Assembly (NCBI GenBank): GCA_000149265.1
Contig: CH003302.1
Span: forward strand, 348,894 to 412,893
Reading direction: 5' to 3'
From: Ciona savignyi
Taxonomy: Eukaryota; Chordata; Ascidiacea; Phlebobranchia; Cionidae
Length of the DNA stretch: 64,000 bases
Shown: positions 48,290 to 61,534 of the stretch, one piece after another
Layout of the letters: each line of letters starts with the position of its first letter
Position numbering within the stretch: the stretch's first letter is position 1
Translations under genes and position numbers: made by a program
The notes under the pieces: generated by a model
The model's input: only the letters and a program-made list of their open reading frames with translations
Database searches by the model: none
What the model was told of the DNA's origin: nothing

Positions 48290-50444
48290 TCAGTTTTGAG
48301 TACTCTCGAGGGGGTTAACGGGGCTCAGTGCTCTCTCCTCATCGGGGTAATAAGTCGGGCGTCTCGTCCTGCTCCGAAGACGTCCTCTGTATGTATTTCC
48401 TACCGCCACATCGGGGTTTAACAGATTCGCCCCATCTATTTCTAATGGGTTCGCTTGTGGCGGTTCTTCCATCGTCATCATCGGTGCTGTGCTTGCTGGT
48501 ACGATCCGTACTGGTGAATATCTTTGTGTCACCACGGGTGTAATGTGGTCGTCCTCTGATGGGGTGTTGTTCTGTTTCTCGTTGGAACCTATGTTGATAT
48601 CCCTCCAAAGTTTTAGACGATTATAATGGACCAGTTGGGCGTTACCAGACTTGTCGTGAATGATATAATTTAAGTCTCCCTGTTTTTCCACCACGGTGTA
48701 GGGGCCCTTGTACGGTAGGTTAAACTTCCTACACTTTCCCTCTTTAATTACTGGATTTGTTAATACCACGGTATCACCGACCTCAATTGGCGGACCAAAT
48801 TGTTTTGTGTTATAAGTTTTCTCCATTCTAGCTCGTTGTTCACGGAGAGTTTCTCTGACAACCTGTTCTGCCAACAAGAGTCGATTGCGCAAGCCTTCCA
48901 ACTGCACCCAATGGGATGTGTTTTCTTTCACTGTTGGATCCTTGGTCAATAAATCTGCTGGTAGTCGGAGCTGGCGACCCGTTAAAAGGTAGTGTGGGGA
49001 GATACCGGTACTTTCATGGCGACTGGCATTGTAAGATGCAATTACCGCGGGTAGGGCTTCATCCCACCTTCTTTCGTCACGTTGAACGTAGTTCCTTAAC
49101 ATCGACATAATTGTTCTGTTGTTCCGTTCAACTCCGCCGTTCCCGGCTGGATGATAAGCTGTTGTGCGGGATTTCTTGCTCCCCATTAGCCGGAGCAATT
49201 CTTCGAAAAGTTTGCTTTCGAAATTTCCACCACGGTCCGAGTGTATCACGTCTGGCACGCCATGCACAGTAAACCAACGGTGAAAGAGTAAACTCGCAGT
49301 TTCAGCTGCTGATTGGTTTCGCATTGACCAAGCTCTCACGTATTTGGTAAAGATGTCACAGGCCACCAATATGTATTGATGACCATTTCGTGTTAGGGGT
49401 AGAGGTCCCAAAACGTCGATTTCGATTCTTTGCATTGGTTTCATTTCGTTGGATGGTTTCAGTGGTGCCCGAATAGTGGTCGTTGGTTTCTTGTTAAGAA
49501 TGCATTGATAACATTTTCTGCAGAAGTCTTCGACGGACTTTCTCCAATTGGGCCAATAAAATCGTTCTGCCACTTTAGAGGTAGTTTTCTGCACACCTAA
49601 ATGAGCCCCCCCATGTTGTTGGTCGTGTAGTGAGGCTATAGTTTCGTGTACCAAAGCTTCTGGTACCAGCACTCGTTCCACTTCTACTCCAGGTTGAGTT
49701 AGTGTATCTGTTTTTATATAAATGATTTCTTGGTGCAGCCGTAGCTTGGGGAATAAACTCCAGTAATGTCGGGTTTGAGGCGTAGATGATTTCACTTTTC
49801 GGTAAGCTGGTCTTACTCCGCGTTGAAGCCACTCAAAGACTGGTTCTATATCGGGATCGTTTTGCTGCGCCTGGCGCATGTCCTCCGCCGTGTGTCCTAT
49901 GCTTTGTTGCAAGTGCAAGCTGTTGATTGCAGCATTTTCCTCATGTCCCTCTTCTTCTCGATTCACTTTGTATGGGAACGGATCTTCCCCGTCGTAAATT
50001 CGACTCAGCGCATCCGCGTTTGCGTGATTCTTGCCTGGTCGGTGAAGCAGCTCAAAGTTGTATTCCGAGAGGTATTCCACCCATCTCGCACACTGTCCGT
50101 ACATCTCTCTCGACTTCCAGAGCCACCGAAGCGACGCGTGATCGGTCCGCAGGACAAATTTCGAACCAAGCAAGTAGCAACAGAATAATTTCGTTGCGTG
50201 TATTACAGCCAAAAGCTCCTTTCGGGTCGTAGAGTAGTGTCTTTCAGCTTTGCTAAGAGTTCTACTGCCATATGCTACGACGTGTTCTCTTCCATCGAGA
50301 ATCTGTCCGAGGACGCAGCCCACCGCAGAGTCTGAAGCATCAGTATCTAAAATGAGATGGTTTCTTAAAATCTGGGTATTGCAAAACATGGTGATGTGGT
50401 CAATCGTCGTTTCAGTGTTGTGAATGATGCCTGGCATTCGTCGG
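48290..50444 (-). CDS. pol: Ty3/gypsy pol fragment: RNase H, integrase, GPY/F module
   Basis: One open frame of about 717 readable codons, running from the gap to a stop at 48292-48290. Order: RNase H (ILDTDASDSAVG near 50350, TDHASLRWLW), the tether with HRPGKNHANADALSRI, the integrase zinc finger (H-H-C-C, about 49650-49500), the catalytic core with Asp in EIDVLGP (about 49417), Asp in HSDRGGNFES (about 49237) and Glu in GNGGVERNNR (about 49129), and a GPY/F module (PYKGPYTVV) near the C-terminus. Protease, reverse transcriptase and gag would lie upstream and are in or beyond the gap. The intact frame and conserved catalytic residues suggest a young insertion, but the element is not complete in this assembly. 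Confidence 0.9.
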
Positions 50445-50544
50445 NNNNNNNNNNNNNNNNNNNNNNNNNNNNNNNNNNNNNNNNNNNNNNNNNNNNNNNN
50501 NNNNNNNNNNNNNNNNNNNNNNNNNNNNNNNNNNNNNNNNNNNN
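50445..50544. other. Assembly gap (100 N) inside the retrotransposon
   Basis: The left flank is gypsy pol and the right flank is tRNA spacer. The rest of pol, gag, the 5' LTR and the lost tRNA 3' half should be here, so the real gap is probably several kilobases, or the join is wrong. Confidence 0.9.
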
Positions 50545-50680
50545 ACCGCAAAATGTAACAACGATATTATGTATAATCCGTTTGCATATTCACTATCGGA
50601 GGAATTTTCCCAACCTAAACTTAACAAATTGAATGTTCCTAAAAATGTATATATATCTTAAAGATTTCGTAATACGGCAA

Positions 50681-50767
50681 CCTTCGATAGCTCAGTTGGT
50701 AGAGCGGTGGACTGTAGAAGTTGTGATGGTTATCCATAGGTCGCTGGTTCGAATCCGGCTCGAAGGA
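50681..50767 (+). tRNA. tRNA-Tyr(GTA), consensus
   Basis: First gene after the gap. The only C-spacer copy whose box B is intact. Confidence 0.93.
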
Positions 50768-51247
50768 TTTTTTCATTTTATATGATTTTTGACTTGCAAT
50801 GAAACAATGTTAAATATTTTTGTGCATAAATAGATATTATCATTTGTCCATTTTTATATTAAACTCTAATATTTTTATCTCGGGTCAATATATAACATAT
50901 TGTAGCAATGTGACACCAAAAAAAAAATTAATCCATTTTTTTAATCTTTACTACTTTCGAATAACCTGCTCTTTCGTTAGCCACATTTTTACAGAACCGC
51001 AAAAATCTAACAACGTATTATCTATAATCTGTTTGCATATTCACTATCGGAGGATTTTTCCCAACCTAAACTTAACAATTCGAATGTTCCTAAAAATGTA
51101 TATATATCTTAAAGATTTTGTAATATTTTATGATTTATTCATAAGATTTATGCTCAAAATAAAGTGTATTGGCATAATATATATTACAGTGACGCTGCGA
51201 ATCTTTAATTGAATTTGAAAAACATTATTAAAGAAGGGCAAAAGCAT

Positions 51248-51334
51248 CCTTCGATAGCTCAGTTGGTAGAGCGGTGGACTGTAGAAGTTGTGATGGTTAT
51301 CCATAGGTCGATGGTTCGAAACCGGCTCGAAGAT
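51248..51334 (+). tRNA. tRNA-Tyr(GTA), multiple T-arm changes
   Basis: A spacer. T-stem gatgg, T-loop ttcgaaa and acceptor end cgaagat; related to the 44812 copy. Probably decaying. Confidence 0.65.
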
Positions 51335-51819
51335 TTTTGTCATTTTATATGAGTTTTGACTTGCATTAAAACAATGTTAAATATTTTTGTGTTTTAATAC
51401 ATATTGTCATCTTTGCATTTTTTGGATAAAATTGTAATATATTGAACATGCGTAAAAATTTAACATATTGTATAGCAATATGACACAAAGAAAAAAAAAT
51501 AACACTTTTTTTAAAACTTCACTACATTCGAATAACCTGTTCTATCGTTAGCCATATTCTTGTAGAGCCGCAAAAAACGTAACAGCGGATAATGTATAAT
51601 CAGCTTGAATATTCACTATCAAGAAATTTTTTCCAAACTTAACTTAACAAATTGAATGTTCGTAAAAATGTATGTTTATATTGAAAATTTTGAAGTATTT
51701 TATGATTTGTTAATAAGATTTACACTTAAAATAAAGTGTAATTATATCAAATATCTCACAGTGACGCTGTGAATCTTTACTTGAACTTAAAAACATTTTC
51801 AAATTGGGGGCAACGGCAA

Positions 51820-51906
51820 CCTTCGATAGCTCAGTTGGTAGAGCGGTGGACTGTAGAAGTTGTGATGGTTATCCATAGGTCGCTGGTTCGAATCCGGCTC
51901 GAAGGA
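51820..51906 (+). tRNA. tRNA-Tyr(GTA), consensus
   Basis: Consensus copy; B spacer with aaattgggggcaacggcaa. Confidence 0.95.
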
Positions 51907-52389
51907 TTTTTTCATTTTATATGATTTTTGACTTGCAATGAAACAATGTTAAATATTTTTGTGCATAAATAGATATTATCATTTGTCCATTTTTATATTA
52001 AACTCTAATATTTTTATCTCGGGTCAATATATAACATATTGTAGCAAATGTGACACCAAAAAAAAAAATTAATCCATTTTTTTTAATCTTTACTACTTTC
52101 GAATAACCTGCTCTTACGTTAGCCACATTTTTACAGAACCGCAAAAATCTAACTACTTATTATCTATAATCTGTTTGCATATTCACTATCTGGAGGATTT
52201 TTCCCAACCTAAACTTAACAAATTGAATGTTCCTAAAAATGTATGTATATCTTAAAGATTTTGTAATATTTTATGATTTATTCATAAGATTTATGCTCAA
52301 AATAAAGTGTATTTGCATGTTATATATCACAGTGACGCTGCGAATCATAATTGAATTTGAAAAACATTATTAAAGACCGGGAAAAGCAT

Positions 52390-52476
52390 CCTTCGATAGC
52401 TCAGTTGGTAGAGCGGTGGACTGTAGAAGTTGTGATGGTTATCCATAGGTCGCTGGTTCGAATCCGGCTCGAAGGA
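52390..52476 (+). tRNA. tRNA-Tyr(GTA), consensus
   Basis: Consensus copy; A spacer. Confidence 0.95.
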
Positions 52477-52966
52477 TTTTTTCATTTTATATGATTTTTG
52501 ACTTTCAATAAAACAATGTTAAATATTTTTGTGTTTTAATACATATTGTCATCTTTGCATTTTTTGTATAAAATTGTAATATATTGTACATACGTAAAAA
52601 TATAACATATTGTATAGCAATGTGACACAAAGAAAAAAAAATTAACACATTTTTTTAAAACTTCACTACATTCGAATAACCTGTTCTATGGTTAGCCTCG
52701 TTCTTGTAGAGCCGCAAAAAAAACGTAACAGCGGATAATGTATAATCAGCTTGAATATTCACTATCAAGAAATTTTTTCCAAACTAAACTTAACAAATTG
52801 AATGTTCGTAAAAATGTATGTTTATATTGAAAATTTTGAAGTATTTTATGATTTGTGAATAAGATTTACACTTAAAATAAGATGTAATTATATCAAATAT
52901 CTTACAGTGACGCTGTAAATCTTTACTTGAACTTAAAAAACATTTTCAAATAGAGGGCAACGGCAA

Positions 52967-53053
52967 CCTTCGATAGCTCAGTTGGTAGAGCGGTGGACTG
53001 GAGAAGTTCTGATGGTTATCCATAGGTCGCTGGTTCGAATCCGGCTGGAATAA
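52967..53053 (+). pseudogene. tRNA-Tyr-derived gene with anticodon GGA
   Basis: B spacer. T35G turns the anticodon into GGA (Ser codons). The acceptor end reads tggaataa and no longer pairs with ccttcga, so it is most likely inactive. Confidence 0.7.
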
Positions 53054-53540
53054 TTTTTTCGTTTTATATGATTTTTGACTTGCAATAAAACAATGTTAAA
53101 TATTTTTGTGTTTTAATACATATTGTCATCTTTGCATTTTTTGTATAAAATTGTAATATATTGAACATGCGCAAAAATATAACATATTGTATAGCAATGT
53201 GACACAAAGAAAAAAAATTAACACATTTTTTTAAAACTTTACTACATTCGAATAACCTGATCTATCGTTAGCCACGTTCTTGTAGAGCCGCAAAAAAACG
53301 AAAAAGCGGATAATGTATAATCAGCTTGAATATTCACTATCAAGAAATTTTTTCCAAACTTAACTTAACAAATTGAATGTTCGTAAAAATGTATGTTTAT
53401 ATTGAAAATTTTGAAGTATTTTATGATTTGTTAATAAGATTTACACTTAAAATAAAGTGTAATTATATCAAATATCTCACAGTGACGCTGTGAATCTTTA
53501 CTTGAACTTAAAAACATTTTCAAATTGGGGGCAACGGCAA

Positions 53541-53627
53541 CCTTCGATAGCTCAGTTGGTAGAGCGGTGGACTGTAGAAGTTGTGATGGTTATCCATAGG
53601 TCGCTGGTTCGAATCCGGCTCGAAGGA
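53541..53627 (+). tRNA. tRNA-Tyr(GTA), consensus
   Basis: Consensus copy; B spacer like that of the 51820 copy, 1721 bp away. Confidence 0.95.
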
Positions 53628-54108
53628 TTTTTTCATTTTATATGATTTTTGACTTGCAATGAAACAATGTTAAATATTTTTGTGCATAAATAGATATTAT
53701 CATTTGTCCATTTTTATATTAAACTCTAATATTTTTATCTCGGGTCAATATATAACATATTGTAGCAATGTGACACCAAAAAAAAGAATTAATCCATTTT
53801 TTTTAATCTTTACTACTTTCGAATAACCTGCTCTTACGTTAGCCACATTTTTACAGAACCGCAAAAATCTAACTACTTATTATCTATAATCTGTTTGCAT
53901 ATTCACTATCGGAGGATTTTTCCCAACCTAAACTTAACAAATTGAATGTTCCTAAAAATGTATGTATATCTTAAAGATTTTGTAATATTTTATGATTTAT
54001 TCATAAGATTTATGCTCAAAATAAAGTGTATTTGCATGTTATATATCACAGTGACGCTGCGAATCATAATTGAATTTGAAAAACATTATTAAAGACCGGG
54101 AAAAGCAT

Positions 54109-54195
54109 CCTTCGATAGCTCAGTTGGTAGAGCGGTGGACTGTAGAAGTTGTGATGGTTATCCATAGGTCGCTGGTTCGAATCCGGCTCGAAGGA
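54109..54195 (+). tRNA. tRNA-Tyr(GTA), consensus
   Basis: Consensus copy; A spacer nearly identical to that of the 52390 copy. Confidence 0.95.
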
Positions 54196-54681
54196 TTTTT
54201 TCATTTTATATGATTTTTGACTTTCAATAAAACAATGTTAAATATTTTTGTGTTTTAATACATATTGTCATCTTTGCATTTTTTGTATAAAATTGTAATA
54301 CATTGTACATACGTAAAAATATAACATATTGTATAGCAATGTGACACAAAGAAAAAAAATTAACACATTTTTTTAAAACTTCACTACATTCGAATAACCT
54401 GTTCTATCGTTAGCCATATTCTTGTAGAGCCGCAAAAAACGTAACAGCGGATAATGTATAATCAGCTTGAATATTCACTATCAAGAAATTTTTTCCAAAC
54501 TAAACTTAACAAATTGAATGTTCGTAAAAATGCATGTTTATATTGAAAATTGTAAAGTATGTTATAATTTGTGAGTAAGATTTACACTTAAAATAAAGTG
54601 TAATTAAATCAAATATCTCACAGTGCCGCTGTGAATCTTTACTTGAACTTAAAAACATTTCCAAATAGAGGGCAACGGCAA

Positions 54682-54768
54682 CCTTCGATAGCTCAGTTGG
54701 TAGAGCGGTGGACTGTAGAAGTTGTGATGGTTATCCATAGGTCGCTGGTTCGAATCCGGCTCGAAGGA
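54682..54768 (+). tRNA. tRNA-Tyr(GTA), consensus
   Basis: Consensus copy; B spacer. Confidence 0.95.
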
Positions 54769-55248
54769 TTTTTTCGTTTTATATGATTTTTGACTTGCAA
54801 TGAAACAATGTTAAATATTTTTGTGCATAAATAGATATTATCATCTGTGCATTTTTAAATAAAATTCTAATATTTTTATCTTGGGTAAATATATAACATA
54901 TTGTAGCAATGTGACACAAAGAAAAAAATGAATACATTTTTTTAAACTTTACTACTTTCGAATAACCTGCTCTTTTGTTAGCCACATTTATACAGAACCG
55001 CAAAAATGTAACAACGTATTATCTATAATCCGTTTGCATATTCACTATCGGAGGAATTTTCCCAACCTAAACTTAACAAATTGAATGTTCCTAAAAATGT
55101 ATATATATCTTAAAGATTTCGTAATATTTTATGATTTATTCATAAGATTTATGCTCAAAATAAAGTGTATTTGCATAATATATATCACAGTGACGCTGCG
55201 AATCTTTAATTGAATTTGAAAAACATTATTAAAGACCGGGAAGAGCAT

Positions 55249-55335
55249 CCTTCGAAAGCTCAGTTGGTAGAGCGGTGGACTGTAGAAGTTGTGATGGTTA
55301 TCCATAGGTCGCTGGTTCGAATCCGGCTCGAAGGA
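55249..55335 (+). tRNA. tRNA-Tyr(GTA), T8A variant
   Basis: A spacer. The near-invariant U8 is A (ccttcgaaagctc), which should disturb the core fold. Confidence 0.72.
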
Positions 55336-55825
55336 TTTTTTCATTTTATATGATTTTTGACTTTCAATAAAACAATGTTAAATATTTTTGTGTTTTAATA
55401 CATATTGTCATCTTTGCATTTTTTGTATAAAATTGTAATATATTGAACATGCGTAAAAATATAACATATTGTATAGCAATGTGACACAAAGAAAAAAATT
55501 AACACATTTTTTTTAAAACTTCACTACATTCGAATAACCTGTTCTATCGTTAGCCACGTTCTTGTAGAGCCGAAAAAAAAACGTAACAGCGGATAATGTA
55601 TAATCAGATTGAATATTCACTATCAAGAAATTTTTTCCAAACTAAACTTAACAAATTGAATGTTCGTAAAAATGTATGTTTATATTGAAAATTTTGAAGT
55701 ATTTTATGATTTGTGAATAAGATTTACACTTAAAATAAGATGTAATTATATCAAATATCTCACAGTGACGCTGTAAATCTTTACTTGAACTTAAAAAAAC
55801 ATTTTCAAATAGAGGGCAACGGCAA

Positions 55826-55912
55826 CCTTCGATAGCTCAGTTGGTAGAGCGGTGGACTGTAGAAGTTGTGATGGTTATCCATAGATCGCTGGTTCGAATC
55901 CGGCTCGAAGGA
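55826..55912 (+). tRNA. tRNA-Tyr(GTA), variable-loop variant
   Basis: B spacer. One change, agatc for aggtc; otherwise consensus. Confidence 0.9.
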
Positions 55913-56390
55913 TTTTTTCATTTTATATGATTTTTGACTTGCAATGAAACAATGTTAAATATTTTTGTGCATAAATAGATATTATCATTTGTCCATTTTT
56001 ATATTAAACTCTAATATTTTTATCTCGGGTCAATATATAACATATTGTAGCAATGTGACACCAAAAAAAAATTAATCCATTTTTTAAATCTTTACTACTT
56101 TCGAATAACCTGCTCTTTCGTTAGCCACATTTTTACAGAACCGCAAAAATCTAACAACGTATTATCTATAATCTGTTTGCATATTCAATATCGGAGGATT
56201 TTTCCCAACCTAAACTTAACAAATCGAATGTTCCTAAAAATGTATATATATCTTAAAGATTTTGTAATATTTTATGATTTATTCATAAGATTTATGCTCA
56301 AAATAAAGTGTATTTGCATGTTATATATCACAGTGACGCTGCGAATCATAATTGAATTTGAAAAACATTATTAAAGACCGGGAAAAGCAT

Positions 56391-56477
56391 CCTTCGATAG
56401 CTCAGTTGGTAGAGCGGTGGACTGTAGAAGTTGTGATGGTTATCCATAGGTCGCTGGTTCGAATCCGGCTCGAAGGA
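56391..56477 (+). tRNA. tRNA-Tyr(GTA), consensus
   Basis: Consensus copy; A spacer; lies in the block repeated 2280 bp downstream. Confidence 0.95.
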
Positions 56478-56965
56478 TTTTTTCATTTTATATGATTTTT
56501 GACTTTCAATAAAACAATGTTAAATACTTTTGTGTTTTAATACATATTGTCATCTTTGCATTTTTTGTATAAAATTGTAATATATTGAACATACGTAAAA
56601 ATATAACATATTGTATAGCAATGTGACACAAAGAAAAAAAATTAACACATTTTTTTAAAACTTCACTACATTCGAATAACCTGTTCTATCGTTAGCCACG
56701 TTCTTGTAGAGCCGCAAAAAAACGTAACAGCGGATAATGTATAATCAGCTTGAATATTCACTATCAAGAAATTTTTTTCCAAACTTAACTTAACAAATTG
56801 AATCTTCGTAAAAATGTATGTTTATATTGAAAATTTTGAAGTATGTTATGATTTGTGAGTAAGATTTACACTTAAAATAAAGTGTAATTAAATCAAATAT
56901 CTCACAGTGACGCTGTGAATCTTTAATTGAACTTAAAAACATTTCCAAATAGAGGGCAACGGCAA

Positions 56966-57052
56966 CCTTCGATAGCTCAGTTGGTAGAGCGGTGGACTGT
57001 AGAAGTTGTGATGGTTATCCATAGGTCGCTGGTTCGAATTCCGTTCGAAGGA
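56966..57052 (+). tRNA. tRNA-Tyr(GTA), 3' T-stem variant
   Basis: B spacer. The 3' side of the T-arm reads gaattccgttcg in place of gaatccggctcg: three changes, including C61, that weaken the stem. Confidence 0.68.
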
Positions 57053-57534
57053 TTTTTTCATTTTATATGATTTTTGACTTGCAATGAAACAATGTTAAAT
57101 ATTTTTGTGCATAAATAGATATTATCATCTGTGCTTTTTTAAATAAAATTCTAATATTTTTATCTTGGGTAAATATATAACATATTGTAGCAATGTGACA
57201 CAAAGAAAAAAATGAATACATTTTTTTAAACTTTACTACTTTCGAATAACCTGCTGTTTTGTTAGCCACATTTTTACAGAACCGCAAAAATGTTACAACA
57301 TATTATGTATAATCCGTTTGCATATTCACTATCGGAGGCATTTTCCCAACCTAAACTTAACAAATTGAATGTTCGTAAAAATATATGTTTATATTGAAAA
57401 TTTTGAAGTATGTTATGATTTGTTAATAAGATTTACACTTAAAATAAAGTGTAATTATATCAAATATCTCACAGTGACGCTGTGAATCTTTACTTGAACT
57501 TAAAAAAACATTTTCAAATAGAGGGCAACGGCAA

Positions 57535-57621
57535 CCTTCGATAGCTCAGTTGGTAGAGCGGTGGACTGTAGAAGTTGTGATGGTTATCCATAGGTCGCTG
57601 GTTCGAATCCGGCTCGAAGGA
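57535..57621 (+). tRNA. tRNA-Tyr(GTA), consensus
   Basis: Consensus copy; B spacer. Confidence 0.95.
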
Positions 57622-58105
57622 TTTTTTCATTTTATATGATTTTTGACTTTCAATAAAACAATGTTAAATATTTTTGTGCATAAATAGATATTATCATCTG
57701 TGCATTTTTAAATAAAATTCTAATATTTTTATCTTGGGTAAATATATAACATATTGTAGCAATGTGACACAAAGAAAAAAACGAATACATTTTTTTTAAA
57801 CTTTACTACATTCGAATAACCTGTTCTATCGTTAGCCACGTTCTTGTAGAGCCGCAAAAAAACGAAACAGCGGATAATGTATAATCAGCTTGAATATTCA
57901 CTATCAAGAAATTTTTTTCCAAACTTAACTTAACAAATTGAATGTTCGTAAAAATGTATGTTTATATTGAAAATTTTGAAGTATTTTATGATTTGTTAAT
58001 AAGATTTACACTTAAAATAAAGTGTAATTATATCAAATATCTCACAGTGACGCTGTGAATCATTACTTGAACTTAAAAACATTTTCAAATAGAGGGCAAC
58101 GGCAA

Positions 58106-58192
58106 CCTTCGATAGCTCAGTTGGTAGAGCGGTGGACTGTAGAAGTTGTGATGGTTATCCATAGGTCGCTGGTTCGAATCCGGCTCGAAGGA
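58106..58192 (+). tRNA. tRNA-Tyr(GTA), consensus
   Basis: Consensus copy; B spacer; partner of the 55826 copy in the 2280-bp block repeat. Confidence 0.95.
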
Positions 58193-58670
58193 TTTTTTCA
58201 TTTTATATGATTTTTGACTTGCAATGAAACAATGTTAAATATTTTTGTGCATAAATAGATATTATCATTTGTCCATTTTTATATTAAACTCTAATATTTT
58301 TATCTCGGGTCAATATATAACATATTGTAGCAATGTGACACCAAAAAAAAATTAATCCATTTTTTTAATCTTTACTACTTTCGAATAACCTGCTCTTTCG
58401 TTAGCCACATTTTTACAGAACCGCAAAAATCTAACAACGTATTATCTATAATCTGTTTGCATATTCAATATCGGAGGATTTTTCCCAACCTAAACTTAAC
58501 AAATCGAATGTTCCTAAAAATGTATATATATCTTAAAGATTTTGTAATATTTTATGATTTATTCATAAGATTTATGCTCAAAATAAAGTGTATTTGCATG
58601 TTATATATCACAGTGACGCTGCGAATCATAATTGAATTTGAAAAACATTATTAAAGACCGGGAAAAGCAT

Positions 58671-58757
58671 CCTTCGATAGCTCAGTTGGTAGAGCGGTGG
58701 ACTGTAGAAGTTGTGATGGTTATCCATAGGTCGCTGGTTCGAATCCGGCTCGAAGGA
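58671..58757 (+). tRNA. tRNA-Tyr(GTA), consensus
   Basis: Consensus copy; A spacer; partner of the 56391 copy. Confidence 0.95.
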
Positions 58758-59244
58758 TTTTTTCATTTTATATGATTTTTGACTTTCAATAAAACAATGT
58801 TAAATACTTTTGTGTTTTAATACATATTGTCATCTTTGCATTTTTTGTATAAAATTGTAATATATTGAACATACGTAAAAATATAACATATTGTATAGCA
58901 ATGTGACACAAAGAAAAAAAATTAACACATTTTTTTAAAACTTCACTACATTCGAATAACCTGTTCTATCGTTAGCCACGTTCTTGTAGAGCCGCAAAAA
59001 AACGTAACAGCGGATAATGTATAATCAGCTTGAATATTCACTATCAAGAATTTTTTTCCAAACTTAACTTAACAAATTGAATGTTCGTAAAAATGTATGT
59101 TTATATTGAAAATTTTGAAGTATTTTATGATTTGTTAATAAGATTTACACTTAAAATAAAGTGTAATTATATCAAATATCTCACAGTGACGCTGTGAATC
59201 TTTACTTGAACTTAAAAACATTTTCAAATAGAGGGCAACGGCAA

Positions 59245-59331
59245 CCTTCGATAGCTCAGTTGGTAGAGCGGTGGACTGTAAAAGTTGTGATGGTTATCCA
59301 TAGGTCGCTGGTTCGAATCCGGCTCGAAGGA
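59245..59331 (+). tRNA. tRNA-Tyr(GTA), G37A variant
   Basis: B spacer. The base after the anticodon, next to the intron, is A (ctgtaaaag). Confidence 0.85.
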
Positions 59332-59815
59332 TTTTTTTCATTTTATATGATTTTTGACTTGCAATGAAACAATGTTAAATATTTTTGTGCATAAATAGAT
59401 ATTATCATTTGTCCATTTTTATATTAAACTTTAATATTTTTATCTCGGGTCAATATATAACATATTGTAGCAATGTGACACCAAAAAAAAAATTAATCCA
59501 TTTTTTTTAATCTTTACTACTTTCGAATAACCTGCTCTTTCGTTAGCCACATTTTCACAGAACCACAAAAATCTAACAACGTATTATCTATAATCTGTTT
59601 GCATATTCACTATCGGAGATGGATTTTTCCCAACCTAAACTTTACAAATTGAATGTTCCTAAAAATGTATATATATCTTAAAGATTTTGTAATATTTTAT
59701 GATTTATTCATAAGATTTATGCTCAAAATAAAGTGTATTTGCATGGTATATATCACAGTGACGCTGCGAATCATAATTGAATTTGAAAAACATTATTAAA
59801 GACCGGGAAAAGCAT

Positions 59816-59902
59816 CCTTCGATAGCTCAGTTGGTAGAGCGGTGGACTGTAGAAGTTGTGATGGTTATCCATAGGTCGCTGGTTCGAATCCGGCTCGAAG
59901 GA
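59816..59902 (+). tRNA. tRNA-Tyr(GTA), consensus
   Basis: Consensus copy; A spacer. Confidence 0.95.
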
Positions 59903-60390
59903 TTTTTTCATTTTATATGATTTTTGACTTTCAATAAAACAATGTTAAATATTTTTGTGTTTTAATACATATTGTCATCTTTGCATTTTTTGTATAAAAT
60001 TGTAATATATTGAACATACGTAAAAATATAACATATTGTATAGCAATGTGACACAAAGAAAAAAAATAACACATTTTTTTAAAACTTCACTACATTCGAA
60101 TAACCTGTTCTATGGTTAGCCTCGTTCTTGTAGAGCCGCAAAAAAAACGTAACAGCGGATAATGTATAATCAGCTTGAATATTCACTATCAAGAATTTTT
60201 TTCCAAACTAAACTTAACAAATTGAATGTTAGTAAAAATGTATGTTTATATTGAAAATTTTGAAGTATTTTATGATTTGTGAATAAGATTTACACTTAAA
60301 ATAAGATGTAATTATATCAAATATCTTACAGTGACGCTGTAAATCTTTACTTGAACCTAAAAAACATTTTCAAATAGAGGGCAACGGCAA

Positions 60391-60477
60391 CCTTCGATAG
60401 CTCAGTTGGTAGACCGGTGGACTGTAGAAGTTCTGATGGTTATCCATAGGTCGCTGGTTCGAATCCGGCTGGAATAA
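60391..60477 (+). pseudogene. tRNA-Tyr copy with broken acceptor stem
   Basis: B spacer. Acceptor end tggaataa as in the 52967 copy, plus agacc for agagc in the D-stem; the anticodon is still GTA. Confidence 0.65.
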
Positions 60478-60963
60478 TTTTTTCGTTTTATATGATTTTT
60501 GACTTGCAATAAAACAATGTTAAATATTTTTGTGTTTTAATACATATTGTCATCTTTGCATTTTTTGTATAAAATTGTAATATATTGAACATGCGCAAAA
60601 ATATAACATATTGTATAGCAATGTGACACAAAGAAAAAAATTAACACATTTTTTTAAATCTTTACTACATTCGAATAACCTGTTCTATCGTTAGCCACGT
60701 TCTTGTAGAGCCGCAAAAAAACGAAACAGCGGATAATGTATAATCAGCTTGAATATTCACTATCAAGAAATTTTTTCCAAACTTAACTTAACAAATTGAA
60801 TGTTCGTAAAAATGTATGTTTATATTGAAAATTTTGAAGTATTTTATGATTTGTTAATAAGATTTACACTTAAAATAAAGTGTAATTATATCAAATATCT
60901 CACAGTGACGCTGTGAATCTTTACTTGAACTTAAAAACATTTTCAAATAGAGGGCAACGGCAA

Positions 60964-61050
60964 CCTTCGATAGCTCAGTTGGTAGAGCGGTGGACTGTTG
61001 AAGTTGTGATGGTTATCCATAGGTCGCTGTTTCGAATCCGGCTCGAAGGA
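60964..61050 (+). pseudogene. tRNA-Tyr-derived gene with anticodon GTT
   Basis: B spacer. A36T gives anticodon GTT (Asn codons); box B has G53T and the terminator is interrupted (ggatattttc). Confidence 0.65.
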
Positions 61051-61534
61051 TATTTTCATTTTATATGATTTTTGACTTGCAATGAAACAATGTTAAATAT
61101 TTTTGTGCATAAATAGATGTTATCATTTGTCCATTTTTATATTAATACTCTAATATTTTTATCTCGGGTCAATATATAACATATTGTAGCAATGTGACAC
61201 CAAAAAAAAAATTAATCCATTTTTTTTAATCTTTACTACTTTCGAATAACCTGCTCTTACGTTAGCCACATTTTTACAGAACCGCAAAAATCTAACTACG
61301 TATTATCTATAATCTGTTTGCATATTCACACTAATCGGAGGATTTTTCCCAACCTAAACTTAACAAATTGAATGTTCCTAAAAATGCATGTATATCTTAA
61401 AGATTTTGTAATATTTTATGATTTATTCATAAGATTTATGCTCAAAATAAAGTGTATTTGCATGTTATATATCACAGTGACGCTGCGAATCATAATTGAA
61501 TTTGAAAAACATTATTAAAGACCGGGAAAAGCAT

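Noticed and set aside
48233..48543. Plus-strand frames at 48233-48421 and 48328-48543 (and their copies at 63617 and 63712)
   Set aside because: Antisense shadows of the gypsy pol C-terminus.
56177..56374. Identical 65-codon plus-strand frames at 56177 and 58457
   Set aside because: They lie in tRNA spacer DNA and are copies of one repeated block.
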